DNA from: an uncultured beta proteobacterium
GTDB taxonomy: Bacteria; Pseudomonadota; Gammaproteobacteria; Burkholderiales; Rhodocyclaceae
Direction: 5' to 3'
DNA: 5,791 nucleotides
NCBI GenBank assembly: GCA_903910495.1
Contig: CAIVZW010000788.1
Coordinates: 1 to 5,791, forward strand
The position numbers were made by a program, and so were the translations under genes. Positions 1 through 5,454 of this stretch are shown here, piece after piece; within the stretch, counting starts at the first letter, position 1, and each line of letters starts with the position of its first letter. Below the pieces are notes generated by a model. It saw nothing but the letters and a program-made list of their open reading frames with translations, made no database searches and was not told where the DNA came from.

Positions 1-10
1 CGCCAAAATT

Positions 11-86
11 TGGAGCGGGAGAAGAGTCTCGAACTCTCGACCTATACCTTGGCAAGGTATCGCTCTACCAACTGAGCTACTCCCGC
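11..86 (-). tRNA. glyW: tRNA-Gly (anticodon GCC), CCA encoded
   Basis: Read on the minus strand from 86 to 11, this is a complete 76-nt cloverleaf. The acceptor stem GCGGGAG pairs with CTCCCGC, and the D-arm reads GCTCAGTTGGTAGAGC. The anticodon loop CTTGCCAAG gives anticodon GCC (glycine, reading GGC and GGU). The T-arm carries the usual GTTCGAGAC, and a templated CCA follows the discriminator base T. The name glyW is by analogy with E. coli, where the same tRNA follows uvrC-pgsA; tRNA-Cys and tRNA-Leu come next there and would lie beyond the left edge here. The gene has its own strong promoter at 102-129. Confidence 0.97.
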
Positions 87-101
87 GTGAAGCGAGTGCG
101 C

Positions 102-129
102 ATTATAAAGACTTGGCGTGACCTGTCAA
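102..129 (-). promoter_or_regulatory. Consensus sigma-70 promoter of tRNA-Gly
   Basis: On the minus strand a perfect -35 box TTGACA (129-124) and a perfect -10 box TATAAT (107-102) are separated by 16 bp. Transcription should begin near 95, giving a leader of roughly 8-10 nt before the tRNA. The bases after the -10 box are GC-rich (GCGCACTC), a discriminator type linked in E. coli to negative stringent control by ppGpp/DksA; that regulation is inferred here. The promoter lies in the gap after pgsA, so the tRNA need not depend on read-through from uvrC-pgsA. Confidence 0.9.
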
Positions 130-151
130 CGATTTCACCTCGATTTCACCT
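130..151 (-). repeat. Tandem 11-bp repeat abutting the tRNA promoter
   Basis: Two exact head-to-tail copies of CGATTTCACCT (plus strand; AGGTGAAATCG on the minus strand) occupy 130-140 and 141-151. They end immediately upstream of the -35 box at 124-129. A partial third copy, CGATTTCA, is at 185-192, starting 44 bp (four 11-bp steps) from the second copy. A period close to one helical turn directly upstream of a stable-RNA promoter would fit an upstream activator site, but no factor can be named, and a simple local duplication is equally possible. Confidence 0.7.
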
Positions 152-200
152 CAAGCCTGACTCGTTTCCGGATCGCAATCTGCTCGATTTCAAGGCTGAA

Positions 201-779
201 TTAACGCTTCCTGTCCTGTTCGATAAGATGCGGCCAGGCCATACGCATGTAGTAACCCATTGACCAGAGAGTCAGTACGGCAGCGATATAAATAAGTCCG
301 GTGCCAATCATCTGGATGTTGAAGCCGGCGATCGGTGCGTGATAAAGCAACAGGGGTATGGAGGTCATTTGGGCAACGGTCTTGATTTTTCCGATCATTG
401 AAACAGCAACGCTCTTGTGTGCGCCAATCTGAGCCATCCATTCACGCAAAGCGGAAATCGTGATTTCGCGCCCGATGATGATGGTGGCGAGAATAATATC
501 AACCCGGTCAAGCTCTACCAGAATGATCAATGCACTAGCGACCATCAGTTTGTCGGCTACCGGATCAAGGAAAGCTCCAAATGAGGAAGTTTCGTTCCAG
601 CGACGTGCCAGGAAGCCATCCAGCCAGTCGGTTACGGCCGCAACAATAAAAATAAGGGTTGCGACAAGATCGCGACCCAGGCCTTGAGTCAATGATTCCG
701 GCACATAATAAACAGCAATCATCAGCGGGATCAGTATAATCCTCAGCCAAGTCAGGAGAATCGGGATGTTTATTGGCAT
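201..779 (-). CDS. pgsA: CDP-diacylglycerol--glycerol-3-phosphate 3-phosphatidyltransferase (PgsA)
   Basis: This integral membrane enzyme makes phosphatidylglycerophosphate from CDP-diacylglycerol and sn-glycerol-3-phosphate, the committed step to phosphatidylglycerol and cardiolipin. The 192-residue product has the full CDP-alcohol phosphotransferase signature: D51, D54, G55, A58, R59, G68, D72 and D76, starting at DWLDGFLARRW, with the four metal-binding aspartates intact. Hydrophobic segments lie near residues 5-26, 38-50, 83-103, 120-138 and 148-175. The length is close to the E. coli enzyme (182 aa). The start chosen is the ATG at 779-777, whose A is the last base of the uvrC TGA stop (TGATG), which implies translational coupling. 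An in-frame TTG one codon upstream (782) is less likely. No convincing terminator is visible between its TAA stop and the tRNA promoter. Confidence 0.96.
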   Translation of the reverse strand: MPINIPILLTWLRIILIPLMIAVYYVPESLTQGLGRDLVATLIFIVAAVTDWLDGFLARRWNETSSFGAFLDPVADKLMVASALIILVELDRVDIILATIIIGREITISALREWMAQIGAHKSVAVSMIGKIKTVAQMTSIPLLLYHAPIAGFNIQMIGTGLIYIAAVLTLWSMGYYMRMAWPHLIEQDRKR

Positions 780-2596
780 CAATGTAACGCCGCGTAAATT
801 ATTTCGGCCAGTTCCCGGCTGATGCCAGGAACTGCGGTTAGTTGGTCGATCCCTGCATTTGAAATACCTTGCAAGCCTCCGAAATGCGAGATCAGCGCCT
901 TGCGCCGTTTTGGCCCGATGCCGGCAATCTCGTCAAGTCGCGAGGTCAGTCGTGTCTTGCTGCGTTTCGCCCGATGGCCTGAAATCGCGAAGCGGTGCGC
1001 CTCGTCGCGAATTTCCTGAATCAGGTGAAGCGCAGGATGTTCAGCTGGCAATTGTAACGGTTCGCGGCCATCAGCGAAAATAAGGTTTTCAAGCCCCGGT
1101 TTGCGCGCTTCGCCTTTTGCGACGCCGAGCAGCGGCAAGTGTGATAATCCAAGCTCTTCAAGCGCAGATGCCGCTGAACTGACCTGCCCCTTTCCACCAT
1201 CGATCAAAATCAGGGAGGGGATGATTCCTTCACCGGTGACGAGCTTTTCATAGCGGCGTAAAACGGCCTGTCGAATCGCGGCATAGTCGTCACCGGGCTG
1301 GATGTCCTGAATATTGAATCGCCGATATTCCGACCTGTGCATGCCATTGCCCTGATAAACCACGCACGAGGCAACGGTCGACTCGCCCTGCGTGTGGCTG
1401 ATATCGAAGCATTCGATACGTGCCTCCCTGCCTTCTTCTCTTTCGAGATCAAGCAGTTCGTGCAGGGATTGAAGCCGGAATTCTTGCCGTGATAGGGTAT
1501 TCCGGCGGGCGAGAATTGCCAGTATTGCGTTCTGTTCGGCCATTTCGATCCACACCCGCGGCGTCGACAGCCGAGGCTCGGAAACAGGAACAGGTCGCCC
1601 GGCGAGGCTAGCCAGGTTTTCCATCAAATCGGCATCATTCAGGGGACGATTGAGGTAGATGTGACCGGGAATAGGATGCATCAGATAGTGCTGATAGAGA
1701 AAGGCGGAAAGCACCTCCTCCGGTGTACTGTCGCCAGCATTGCTCGGGAACTGAGTTTTGTCGCCCAGATGCCGGCCGCCACGCACCATGGCAAGATTTA
1801 CACAGAGCAAGCCGCCTTCGCTGACGACGACGACAATATCCACGTCTTCACCTTTGTTGCTTTCCATGTATTGCCTGTCCTGCACCTGCCGCAAGGACTG
1901 AATCTGATCACGATAAACGGCCGCCTGTTCAAAGGCGAGTTCCGCCGCCGCCTGATCCATTGCCCCGGTGAGCCGACCGATGACTTCCTGTTGCCGTCCT
2001 TGCAGGAACATTGCCGCCATCTGCACCTCCTGGACGTAGGCTTCGGAGCCGATCAGATCAACGCAGGGCGCTGAACAGCGCTTGATCTGGTAGAGCAGGC
2101 ACGGTCGTGAGCGGTTGTTGAACACCGAATTCTCGCAGGTGCGCAGCCGGAACATCTTCTGCAGAAGGTTAATACTCTCTCTGACCGCTGTTGACGAAGG
2201 AAACGGGCCAAAATAGTCCGATTTCCGGTCCGTGTTGCCGCGGAAAAATCCAAGCCGCGGATACTTATCGCGAGTGATGACGATGTAGGTGTAGGACTTG
2301 TCGTCACGAAACAGAATGTTGTAGCGCGGAGTAAGACTCTTGATCAGATTGTTTTCGAGAAGAAGTGCCTCGGCTTCCGAGCGCGTGACGGTTGTTTCGA
2401 CATTGGCGATCTGCCCGACCATCAGCGTGATCCGGGGGCTCGACAGATTCTCGCGGAAATACGATGCCACACGTTTTTTCAGGTTCTTTGCTTTTCCAAC
2501 ATACAACACCTGATCCTTGGCGTCGAGCATGCGGTAAACCCCAGGCAACTCGGTCAGCGTTGCAAGCAGAGTTTTGGCGTCGAACTTCTCGTTCAT
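779..2596 (-). CDS. uvrC: Excinuclease ABC subunit C (UvrC)
   Basis: UvrC is the dual-incision nuclease of nucleotide excision repair. It is recruited by UvrB at a lesion and cuts on both sides. The 605-residue product is full length. It has an N-terminal GIY-YIG domain (GVY 19-21, YVG 32-34, then KAKNLKKR) for the 3' cut. A four-cysteine cluster (C154, C166, C174, C178) matches the residues reported to hold an iron-sulfur cluster in E. coli UvrC. A UVR/UvrB-binding helix pair lies near 197-237, and the RNase H-like domain for the 5' cut has D398 (ECFDIS), D466 (LILIDGGKGQ) and H534 (DEAHRF). Tandem helix-hairpin-helix motifs fill 554-605. The start is set at the ATG at 2596 because MNEKFDAK aligns with E. 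coli MSDQFDAK; an in-frame TTG two codons upstream (2602) is possible. The gene runs straight into pgsA and diverges from earP. Confidence 0.98.
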   Translation of the reverse strand: MNEKFDAKTLLATLTELPGVYRMLDAKDQVLYVGKAKNLKKRVASYFRENLSSPRITLMVGQIANVETTVTRSEAEALLLENNLIKSLTPRYNILFRDDKSYTYIVITRDKYPRLGFFRGNTDRKSDYFGPFPSSTAVRESINLLQKMFRLRTCENSVFNNRSRPCLLYQIKRCSAPCVDLIGSEAYVQEVQMAAMFLQGRQQEVIGRLTGAMDQAAAELAFEQAAVYRDQIQSLRQVQDRQYMESNKGEDVDIVVVVSEGGLLCVNLAMVRGGRHLGDKTQFPSNAGDSTPEEVLSAFLYQHYLMHPIPGHIYLNRPLNDADLMENLASLAGRPVPVSEPRLSTPRVWIEMAEQNAILAILARRNTLSRQEFRLQSLHELLDLEREEGREARIECFDISHTQGESTVASCVVYQGNGMHRSEYRRFNIQDIQPGDDYAAIRQAVLRRYEKLVTGEGIIPSLILIDGGKGQVSSAASALEELGLSHLPLLGVAKGEARKPGLENLIFADGREPLQLPAEHPALHLIQEIRDEAHRFAISGHRAKRSKTRLTSRLDEIAGIGPKRRKALISHFGGLQGISNAGIDQLTAVPGISRELAEIIYAALH

Positions 2597-2652
2597 GGTC
2601 AAGTGCGGTTAGGATGTCGGCTTTGATGTTATCACGCCATGCCGTAGCGTCC

Positions 2653-3816
2653 ATGCCCTCCTCTGCCAGGCAAGCTGACTGGGATATTTTCTGTACCGTT
2701 ATCGACAACTATGGCGATATTGGCGTGTGCTGGCGTCTGGCGCGCCAGCTGGCCGACGAATACGGCTTCCTGATACGCCTGTGGGTCGACGATCTGAAAA
2801 GCTTTCAGCGCATCTGCCCGGAAGTCGACCTGCAACATTCCATCCAGCTAACACATGGCGTCGAGGTGCGGCTATGGGAAGCCGACTTTCCGCAGGTCAT
2901 CCCCGGCAAGGTCGTCATCGAAGCCTTTGCCTGCCATTTGCCCGAACGATTCGTGGATGCCATGGCTGTGTGTAATCCAAAGCCGGTGTGGATGAATCTT
3001 GATTATCTGAGCGCCGAAGCCTGGGTATCGGGCTGCCATGCCCTGCCCTCGCCGCATCCGCATCTACCGCTCACAAAATATTTCTTTTTCCCCGGCTTTG
3101 TTGAAACTACCGGTGGTCTGCTCCGTGAGCGCGATCTGGAAGCGCGCAGGCTGGCCTACGGCGCTTCGTCCGAACAGCAAGCCGCTTTCTGGCGTTCGCT
3201 GGGAATGAAGCCCCCTGCTGCTGGCACCCTGCTCGTTTCGCTATTTTCCTACGAAAACCCGGCCATCCCGGAGTTGCTCGATAGCTGGATGCATATCGCT
3301 GGATCGGTCTGTTGTCTCGTCCCCCTGACGCGCACCCTGCCAGCCATCGAAGCCTTTGCCGGCCAGCCCTTGCAGATTGGCGACATGATCCGCCGGGGCA
3401 GTCTGGAAATACGGGTACTGCCTTTTGTCGCACAAGCCGATTACGACCGCTTGCTGTGGTCGTGCGACATCAACTTCGTACGCGGCGAGGATTCCTTCGT
3501 GCGCGCTCAATGGGCGGCTAAGCCGATGCTGTGGCAGATCTACCCGCAGGACGAAGATACGCATCGGATCAAACTCAACGCATTCCTCGATCTGTATTGT
3601 TCCGGACTTTCTCAAGCCGCCATCAGTGCTGTTCGCCGGTTTTTTCTGGCATGGAACAGCGGAAAAGGGACCAAGGAGTTCGTGCCAGAGCATTGGGAAC
3701 AATGGATGGACTCTCTCCCCGAGCTTCGCCAGCATGCAAAAAATTGGGCAAATAGTCTGTCAAAACAGGAAGATTTGTGCAGTTCTCTGGTACGTTTCTG
3801 CCGTTCCAAGTTATAA
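2653..3816 (+). CDS. earP: EF-P arginine rhamnosyltransferase (EarP)
   Basis: EarP (formerly DUF2331) is a cytoplasmic inverting GT-B glycosyltransferase that moves L-rhamnose from dTDP-beta-L-rhamnose onto Arg32 of elongation factor P. The 387-residue product shows the N-terminal signature IFCTVIDNYGDIGVCWRLA with D22 (equivalent to catalytic D20 of the Neisseria enzyme). It also has VIEAFACHLPE, LDYLSAEAW and KYFFFPGF...GGLLRERDLE in the N-terminal half, and RGEDSFVRAQWA with E279 (equivalent to Neisseria E273) plus WQIYPQDED in the nucleotide-sugar-binding C-terminal half. All expected catalytic residues are present. The start at 2653 gives an N-terminus of family-typical length. An in-frame ATG at 2626 (396 aa) has AGGA at 2611-2614 upstream, so it is a real alternative. 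The substrate gene efp begins 39 bp after its stop. Confidence 0.96.
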   Translation: MPSSARQADWDIFCTVIDNYGDIGVCWRLARQLADEYGFLIRLWVDDLKSFQRICPEVDLQHSIQLTHGVEVRLWEADFPQVIPGKVVIEAFACHLPERFVDAMAVCNPKPVWMNLDYLSAEAWVSGCHALPSPHPHLPLTKYFFFPGFVETTGGLLRERDLEARRLAYGASSEQQAAFWRSLGMKPPAAGTLLVSLFSYENPAIPELLDSWMHIAGSVCCLVPLTRTLPAIEAFAGQPLQIGDMIRRGSLEIRVLPFVAQADYDRLLWSCDINFVRGEDSFVRAQWAAKPMLWQIYPQDEDTHRIKLNAFLDLYCSGLSQAAISAVRRFFLAWNSGKGTKEFVPEHWEQWMDSLPELRQHAKNWANSLSKQEDLCSSLVRFCRSKL

Positions 3817-3817
3817 T
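3812..3817 (+). promoter_or_regulatory. Candidate -10 box for efp
   Basis: A perfect TATAAT overlaps the earP stop codon (TAA at 3814-3816) and lies 38 bp before the efp start. The following bases GCGC are identical to those after the tRNA-Gly -10 box. No good -35 box sits at the expected distance (best hexamers near 3787-3794 match the consensus poorly), so the site may be weak, activator-dependent or coincidental. If real, it would let efp be made independently of and in excess over earP, which is expected for an abundant translation factor and its modifying enzyme. Confidence 0.45.
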
Positions 3818-3855
3818 GCGCGGCTAAATTTTCCCCGTTATTATCGGATCACACT

Positions 3856-4413
3856 ATGAAAACCGCACAAGAACTTCGCGCCGGCAACGTGTTTATGGTC
3901 GGCAACGACCCGATGGTTGTCCTCAAGGCTGATTACAGCAAGTCCGGCCGCAATGCCTCGGTCGTCAAGATGAAGATGAAAAATCTTCTGACCGGTTCGC
4001 CGTCTGAGACCGTTTATCGCGCCGACGATAAATTTGACGTTGTACAGCTCGATCGCAAGGAAGTGACCTACTCCTATTTCGCTGATCCGCTGTATGTCTT
4101 CATGGATGCCGAGTACAACCAGTACGAAATCGAAGGCGAGTGCATGGCCGACGCGCTGAGTTATCTTGAAGAAGCCATGCCCTGCGATGTCGTCTTCTAC
4201 GAAGGCAAGGCCATTTCGGTTGCACTGCCGAACAGCCTGGTGCGTGAAGTCATCTACACCGAACCGGCGGTAAAGGGCGATACCTCGGGCAAAGTAATGA
4301 AACCGGCTCGCCTGTCGACCGGCTTTGAAATTCCGGTCCCGGCCTTCGTTGAAATCGGCGACAAAATCGAAATCGATACCCGTACCAACGAGTACCGCGC
4401 ACGAGTGAAGTAA
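3856..4413 (+). CDS. efp: Translation elongation factor P (EF-P), Arg32 type
   Basis: EF-P binds between the ribosomal P and E sites and promotes peptide-bond formation at polyproline stretches. The 185-residue product is full length: a KOW-like N-terminal domain (about 1-63), a central OB domain (about 65-127) and a C-terminal OB domain (about 129-185) with the family signature around [19 protein letters not shown] and [12 protein letters not shown]. The tip of the domain I loop reads SKSGRNAS with arginine at position 32 (codon CGC, 3949-3951). That is the residue rhamnosylated by EarP, rather than the lysine used by the EpmA/B/C beta-lysylation pathway. The adjacent earP makes this assignment consistent. 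The start ATG has GGA at 3846-3848, 7 nt upstream. The gene ends before a strong intrinsic terminator. Confidence 0.98.
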   Translation: MKTAQELRAGNVFMVGNDPMVVLKADYSKSGRNASVVKMKMKNLLTGSPSETVYRADDKFDVVQLDRKEVTYSYFADPLYVFMDAEYNQYEIEGECMADALSYLEEAMPCDVVFYEGKAISVALPNSLVREVIYTEPAVKGDTSGKVMKPARLSTGFEIPVPAFVEIGDKIEIDTRTNEYRARVK

Positions 4414-4434
4414 ACTTTCCACGTCAGCGAATGG

Positions 4435-4464
4435 AAAAAGGCAGTTAAGGCTGCCTTTTTCTTT
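4435..4464 (+). terminator. Intrinsic terminator of the earP-efp unit
   Basis: A perfect 10-bp inverted repeat, AAAAAGGCAG (4435-4444) and CTGCCTTTTT (4451-4460), encloses a 6-nt loop TTAAGG. It is followed by C and TTT. The GGCAG/CTGCC core plus the flanking A and T runs is a classic Rho-independent terminator starting 21 bp after the efp stop. The A-tract/T-tract symmetry would also allow some function on the minus strand, but no minus-strand gene ends here. Confidence 0.92.
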
Positions 4465-4504
4465 GGATTGGGAACCAAGACTTAAATAGAACCCACCTGA
4501 AAAG

Positions 4505-4544
4505 ACAATTGTTATATATTGTGTGTATATCTGATATAGGGGGG
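4505..4544 (+). promoter_or_regulatory. AT-rich vapBC control region: overlapping palindromes and strong RBS
   Basis: Just before vapB lie ACAATTGT (4505-4512, self-complementary), ATATA-7-TATAT (4514-4530) and the perfect palindrome TATATC-T-GATATA (4526-4538), which partly overlap. Such arrays are typical operators for RHH antitoxins, which autoregulate their operon. A possible promoter is TTGTTA (4509-4514) with TGATAT (4532-4537) at 17-bp spacing, a poor -10 match. The run AGGGGGG (4538-4544) ends 5 nt before the vapB ATG and makes a strong ribosome binding site that fixes the start. The palindromes are seen; their role as operator is inferred. Confidence 0.65.
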
Positions 4545-4549
4545 TCGTT

Positions 4550-4762
4550 ATGCGCACATTGATTGATATTCCCGATAGGCAAATAAAAGAATTGGCCGCT
4601 ATTTGCAAGGTCGAAAAGGTTTCTCGTGCCGAAGTCATCCGGCAGGCAATATCCTCTTACCTTGAAAAGAAAAAGCCCGGAGGAGTTGATGCATTCGGCC
4701 TCTGGAAGAGTCGCAAGGTTGATGGACTGGCGTATCAAGAGCAGGCACGAACCGAATGGTAA
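4550..4762 (+). CDS. vapB: VapB-type antitoxin, ribbon-helix-helix
   Basis: This 70-residue protein looks like an RHH antitoxin. The N-terminal strand RTLIDIPD (2-9) is followed by two helices (about 9-20 and 24-40) containing KVSRAEVIRQAISSYLEKK, the usual pattern for dimeric DNA binding. The C-terminal tail (about 45-70: DAFGLWKSRKVDGLAYQEQ...) is the kind that wraps the PIN toxin and blocks its active site. It overlaps the downstream toxin gene by 7 bp (4756-4762), the normal order and coupling for a type II toxin-antitoxin pair. It should repress its own operon through the palindromes at 4505-4538. Base composition is visibly richer in A+T than in efp, in keeping with mobile accessory genes. 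Confidence 0.92.
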   Translation: MRTLIDIPDRQIKELAAICKVEKVSRAEVIRQAISSYLEKKKPGGVDAFGLWKSRKVDGLAYQEQARTEW

Positions 4763-5121
4763 GCGCACTGTTTGACACCAACATCCTGATTGACTACCTG
4801 AACGGGATCGAACAGGCAAAAACAGAGTTGAGCAGGTATTCTGACAAGGCCATCAGCCTGATTACCTGGATGGAAGTGATGGTCGGCGCAACGCCCGAAA
4901 CAGAGGAAATTATGCGGAATTTTCTAAGTGGCTTCGCCAACCTGCCGATTGAAGAACAGGTCAGTAATGCGGCCGTAGTGCTCAGAAAGAAGCATAAAAT
5001 CAAACTGCCTGACGCTATCGTGTGGGCAACAGCTCAGGTTAATAAGCGCATTCTTGTCACTCGTAACACGAAGGATTTTCCGCATGATGAGCCGGGCATA
5101 CGTGTTCCGTATCAAATCTGA
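4756..5121 (+). CDS. vapC: VapC-type toxin, PIN-domain ribonuclease
   Basis: The 121-residue product is a single PIN domain, the Mg2+-dependent RNase fold of VapC toxins, which stop translation by cutting specific RNAs (often initiator tRNA or the sarcin-ricin loop; the target here is unknown). The acidic centre is in order: D7 in FDTNILIDYL, E40 in SLITWMEVMVG and D86 in KLPDAIVWATA. The C-terminal motif TRNTKDF has N104 at the usual fourth site with D107 just after. Length is normal for the family and no frameshift is seen, so the toxin appears intact. Its ATG lies inside the last codons of vapB, and it depends on that gene's translation signals since no separate RBS is obvious. No clear terminator follows the TGA stop. 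Confidence 0.93.
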   Translation: MVSALFDTNILIDYLNGIEQAKTELSRYSDKAISLITWMEVMVGATPETEEIMRNFLSGFANLPIEEQVSNAAVVLRKKHKIKLPDAIVWATAQVNKRILVTRNTKDFPHDEPGIRVPYQI

Positions 5122-5219
5122 TGTTGCCGTATCTCACGGTGCGCTCAAGAAAACCGGCCTGCAACTCCTGTCAATAGGCGTTCTCTATAAGATTCCTTGA
5201 AAGCCAGTATCCATGCGCT

Positions 5220-5241
5220 TCTCCAAGGCTCGACTTGGAGA
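5220..5241. repeat. Perfect 8-bp inverted repeat (hairpin)
   Basis: TCTCCAAG (5220-5227) and CTTGGAGA (5234-5241) are exact complements around a 6-nt loop GCTCGA. No T-run follows on either strand, so it does not look like an intrinsic terminator, although it lies 98 bp after the vapC stop. Confidence 0.7.
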
Positions 5242-5271
5242 TCGCCTAGTCATAAATTCATAAGCCTTCTG

Positions 5272-5324
5272 GCCTGACTGAGTCTGGATAGTTTGTCGGT
5301 CAGGCTGCGGCCAGCGGCCGGCAG
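5272..5324. repeat. Two adjoining inverted repeats
   Basis: GCCTGAC (5272-5278) pairs with GTCAGGC (5299-5305) across 20 nt. A GC-rich hairpin follows directly, with CTG+CGGCC (5305-5312) and GGCCG+CAG (5316-5324, one bulged G at 5321) around a 3-nt loop AGC. Back-to-back stems of this kind suggest a folded RNA or a REP-like element. No family is recognised. Confidence 0.55.
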
Positions 5325-5410
5325 GTATCATGTAGCCATGCAGGCGAAAGCTCCAGTCCATTGGCAACGCAGTACCCGACAGCTTGGATTTTCATTATGT
5401 TGGGCGGGGG

Positions 5411-5454
5411 AGCCTGAACCAATTTTTCTTTTATTTTTCTGTCGGTTTCAGGCT
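5411..5454. repeat. Inverted repeat spanning the nagZ 3' end
   Basis: AGCCTGAA (5411-5418) and TTCAGGCT (5447-5454) are perfect complements. CC (5419-5420) and GG (5444-5445) can extend the stem past one unpaired T at 5446. The roughly 23-nt loop is pyrimidine-rich on the plus strand. The right arm includes part of the nagZ stop codon (5453-5455). It may protect the nagZ mRNA 3' end or act as a terminator-like structure, but no T-run follows the stem on the nagZ strand. Confidence 0.6.

Larger units (their letters stand above)
5122..5452. other. Gene-free gap with clustered inverted repeats
   Basis: About 330 bp between the convergent ends of vapC and nagZ hold no open frame with recognisable protein character. 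The short frames here have no RBS and no family resemblance. What can be seen is a series of inverted repeats (5220-5241, 5272-5305, 5305-5324, 5411-5454) and a pyrimidine-rich stretch (5423-5440). The region may be a decayed remnant of inserted DNA, an intergenic repeat, or the template of a structured RNA; the sequence alone does not decide. Confidence 0.6.

Noticed and set aside
1661..2074. Plus-strand open frame of 137 codons inside uvrC
   Set aside because: It is fully antisense to conserved uvrC coding sequence, without RBS or family resemblance.
2464..2652. N-terminal extension of earP back into uvrC
   Set aside because: The frame is open but overlaps uvrC. The extra residues are not part of EarP, whose family N-terminus starts about ten residues before IFCTVIDNYGDIG.
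3241..3735. Minus-strand open frame of 164 codons inside earP
   Set aside because: It is antisense to the conserved C-terminal half of EarP, including the RGEDSFVRAQ region, and has no independent support.
3841..4638. Long minus-strand open frame (265 codons) opposite efp and vapB
   Set aside because: It lies antisense to the unmistakable efp gene and crosses its terminator and the vapB start. Its protein has no recognisable family character; it is a shadow of efp codon use.
5220..5241. Hairpin as vapC intrinsic terminator
   Set aside because: The stem is perfect but no T-run follows it on either strand, so an intrinsic terminator cannot be claimed.
5185..5367. Minus-strand open frame of 60 codons in the gap
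   Set aside because: It shows no RBS, no recognisable motif and composition like translated intergenic DNA. It was considered as a transposase remnant, but nothing supports this.
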